This document shows, one piece after another, positions 62,793 through 64,000 of a stretch of 64,000 nucleotides of DNA. The stretch is taken from the NCBI GenBank assembly GCA_965214955.1, contig CBDCCU010000009.1, positions 992,001 through 1,056,000 on the forward strand, written 5' to 3'. The DNA comes from Aliikangiella sp965214955. GTDB lineage: Bacteria > Pseudomonadota > Gammaproteobacteria > Enterobacterales > Kangiellaceae. The position numbers were made by a program, and so were the translations under genes. The notes beneath the pieces are model-generated. The model did not search any database. It saw nothing but the letters and a program-made list of their open reading frames with translations, and had not been told where the DNA came from. Positions within the stretch are counted from its first letter, which is position 1. Every line of letters starts with the position of its first letter.

Positions 62793-64000
62793 ATGAGTAA
62801 CCACGTTTCGGTAAGAAATTATGCACAGAGTTTAAGCGAAAGAAAGTCGCCTACCACTTTTTTTGCTCAAAGCCTTAAAAAGCGTGTATTAAAAACTTTA
62901 GAATCACTTCAGTTTGGAGAGCTTGCATTAACCGATGGTGAGCAAAACTGGCAGTTTAGTGGCAGCCGTTATTTATCGCTTAAAGCCGATATAGAAGTAT
63001 TAGATGAGCAGTTTTATCCTTATTTAGCATTTGGTGGAAGCGTTGGTGCAGGAGAAGCTTATATTAATGGTTATTGGCGCAGCAATAATTTAACCGAAGT
63101 GATCCGTTTATTTGCGGTAAATCAATCAGTGACCGATTCGGTAGAAGGCGGGCTTGCTCGATTTACTGCACCGCTCAAAAGAACTTTTCATTGGTTAAAT
63201 AAAAATACGCAATCGGGTAGTAAAAAAAATATTGTGGCTCACTATGATTTAGGCAATGACTTTTTTAAAGCGTTTCTTGATCCCACTATGATGTATTCGG
63301 CAGGAATATTCTATTCAAATGATGAGTCTATGCAGCAAGCATCAATCAATAAACTAGAAAGAATTTGCCAAAGGCTAAGGCTAAATCAACACGACTCGGT
63401 GATTGAAATTGGCACAGGCTGGGGAAGCTTTGCGATTTATGCGGCTAAAAATTATGGTTGCCACATTACCACCACAACAATTTCAGAAGAGCAACATCAG
63501 TATGCCAAACAACGGATAATTGAAGAAGGTTTAAGCGATAAAATTACGCTACTTAAACAAGACTATCGTGAGCTAAATGGTAAGTTCGACAAGCTGGTTT
63601 CCATTGAAATGATTGAAGCAGTTGGTCACCATTATTTTGATACCTTTTTTGCTAAATGTAGCAGTCTGTTAAAAGATCATGGTGAAATGCTATTACAAGC
63701 CATAACCATTGCCGATCAACGTTTTGAAAGTGCTAAGAAAGATGTGGATTTTATTAAACGCTATATTTTCCCCGGTTGCTGTATTCCGTCAATTGATGCA
63801 ATTAGTGATAGTCTAAGAAAGTCTGGCAATATGCGTATATTAAACTTAGAAGATATTGGTGTTCATTATGCTAAAACCTTAAATGCTTGGCGGAAAAAGT
63901 TTTTTGAAAATATTGAACAAGTAAAATCACTGGGATATAGCGATGCCTTTATTCGTTTATGGGAATTTTATTTATGTTATTGCGAAGGTGGGTTTGAAGA
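62793..64000 (+). CDS. Cyclopropane-fatty-acid-synthase-like methyltransferase, partial at right edge
   Basis: The frame runs from ATG at 62793 (AGAGGG site) to the end of the window, about 402 codons without stop. It contains NIVAHYDLGNDFFKAFLD, the SAM motif EIGTGWGSFA, and the MIEAVGHHYF segment, which are hallmarks of Cfa. It methylates phospholipid acyl double bonds to form cyclopropane, or methyl-branched or furan precursors in related enzymes. It is the last visible gene of the ECF-controlled run. The symbol cfa is not given because these clusters can hold specialised paralogues. Confidence 0.9.
   Translation, partial: MSNHVSVRNYAQSLSERKSPTTFFAQSLKKRVLKTLESLQFGELALTDGEQNWQFSGSRYLSLKADIEVLDEQFYPYLAFGGSVGAGEAYINGYWRSNNLTEVIRLFAVNQSVTDSVEGGLARFTAPLKRTFHWLNKNTQSGSKKNIVAHYDLGNDFFKAFLDPTMMYSAGIFYSNDESMQQASINKLERICQRLRLNQHDSVIEIGTGWGSFAIYAAKNYGCHITTTTISEEQHQYAKQRIIEEGLSDKITLLKQDYRELNGKFDKLVSIEMIEAVGHHYFDTFFAKCSSLLKDHGEMLLQAITIADQRFESAKKDVDFIKRYIFPGCCIPSIDAISDSLRKSGNMRILNLEDIGVHYAKTLNAWRKKFFENIEQVKSLGYSDAFIRLWEFYLCYCEGGFE

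Noticed and set aside
1..64000. CRISPR arrays, tRNA or rRNA genes
   Set aside because: The only tandem repeats are two heptamer runs without spacers. No cloverleaf or rRNA-like sequence was recognised by eye; a tRNA scan would be decisive.

Overview
The window is an AT-rich (roughly 37 percent GC by eye) stretch of a gammaproteobacterial chromosome, probably from a marine, aerobic, protein-degrading heterotroph. The class rests on gene content and order: coaBC/slmA/pyrE, ubiE/ubiJ/ubiB with tatABC, pilT/pilU next to yggS-proC-yggT-rdgB-hemW, NqrM, and an ECF sigma/ChrR photo-oxidative stress cluster. The genus cannot be fixed from the sequence; the class II DAHP synthase and the many exported peptidases would fit Kangiellaceae-like or Alteromonadales-like lineages.

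Layout. 0-2.4 kb: the 3' part of a fused ABC permease/GldG protein and a DUF4340-like partner. 2.4-12.4 kb: mutM, a Rossmann protein, rpmBG, a broken radC, coaBC, algC, slmA, a DUF4124 protein, pyrE and a DUF218 protein. 12.4-17.1 kb: tatABC, a HIT protein, ubiB and ubiJ. 17.1-23.2 kb: an accessory block between ubiJ and ubiE, genes that are normally adjacent. It holds a hydrolase with no normal start codon, a secreted repeat protein, a TumE/TumA-type toxin-antitoxin pair whose toxin is split by a 265-bp MITE-like element, a duplicated 3' end of ubiE, and a HipA-like kinase/DUF3037 pair with a membrane protein. 23.2-30.6 kb: ubiE, folP, glmM, a CBS protein, an M16 peptidase and a rhomboid protease. 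30.8-34.2 kb: a two-blade PQQ-like protein, nqrM, a nitrilase, apbE and an outer-membrane protein. 34.3-44.0 kb: hemW, rdgB, DUF4426, a dynamin-like GTPase, a hemerythrin, yggT, proC (frameshifted), yggS, pilT and pilU. 44.0-53.2 kb: a GNAT protein, DUF2970, class II aroG, radA, a lipoprotein, an S9 peptidase/Sel1 fusion, a small membrane protein and an amidohydrolase. 53.3-64 kb: an ECF sigma/ChrR light-stress regulon.

The last block is the clearest system. The same promoter pattern, TGATCT-N16-CGTA, lies before the lipocalin (leading to YbgA-like and photolyase genes), before the sigma-chrR pair, and before a run of membrane-lipid genes (DUF3833 lipoprotein, desaturase, SnoaL-like protein, SDR, FAD amine oxidase, DUF1365, Cfa-type methyltransferase). 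This points to one autoregulated singlet-oxygen or photo-oxidative response combining DNA repair and lipid remodelling.

Cautions. rpmB, radC and proC carry frameshifts. rpmB encodes an important ribosomal protein, and the proC shift lies in a T run, so sequencing indels are a serious alternative to gene loss. No tRNA, rRNA or CRISPR array was recognised. Apart from the accessory block at 17-23 kb, no stretch over 300 bases lacks a gene.
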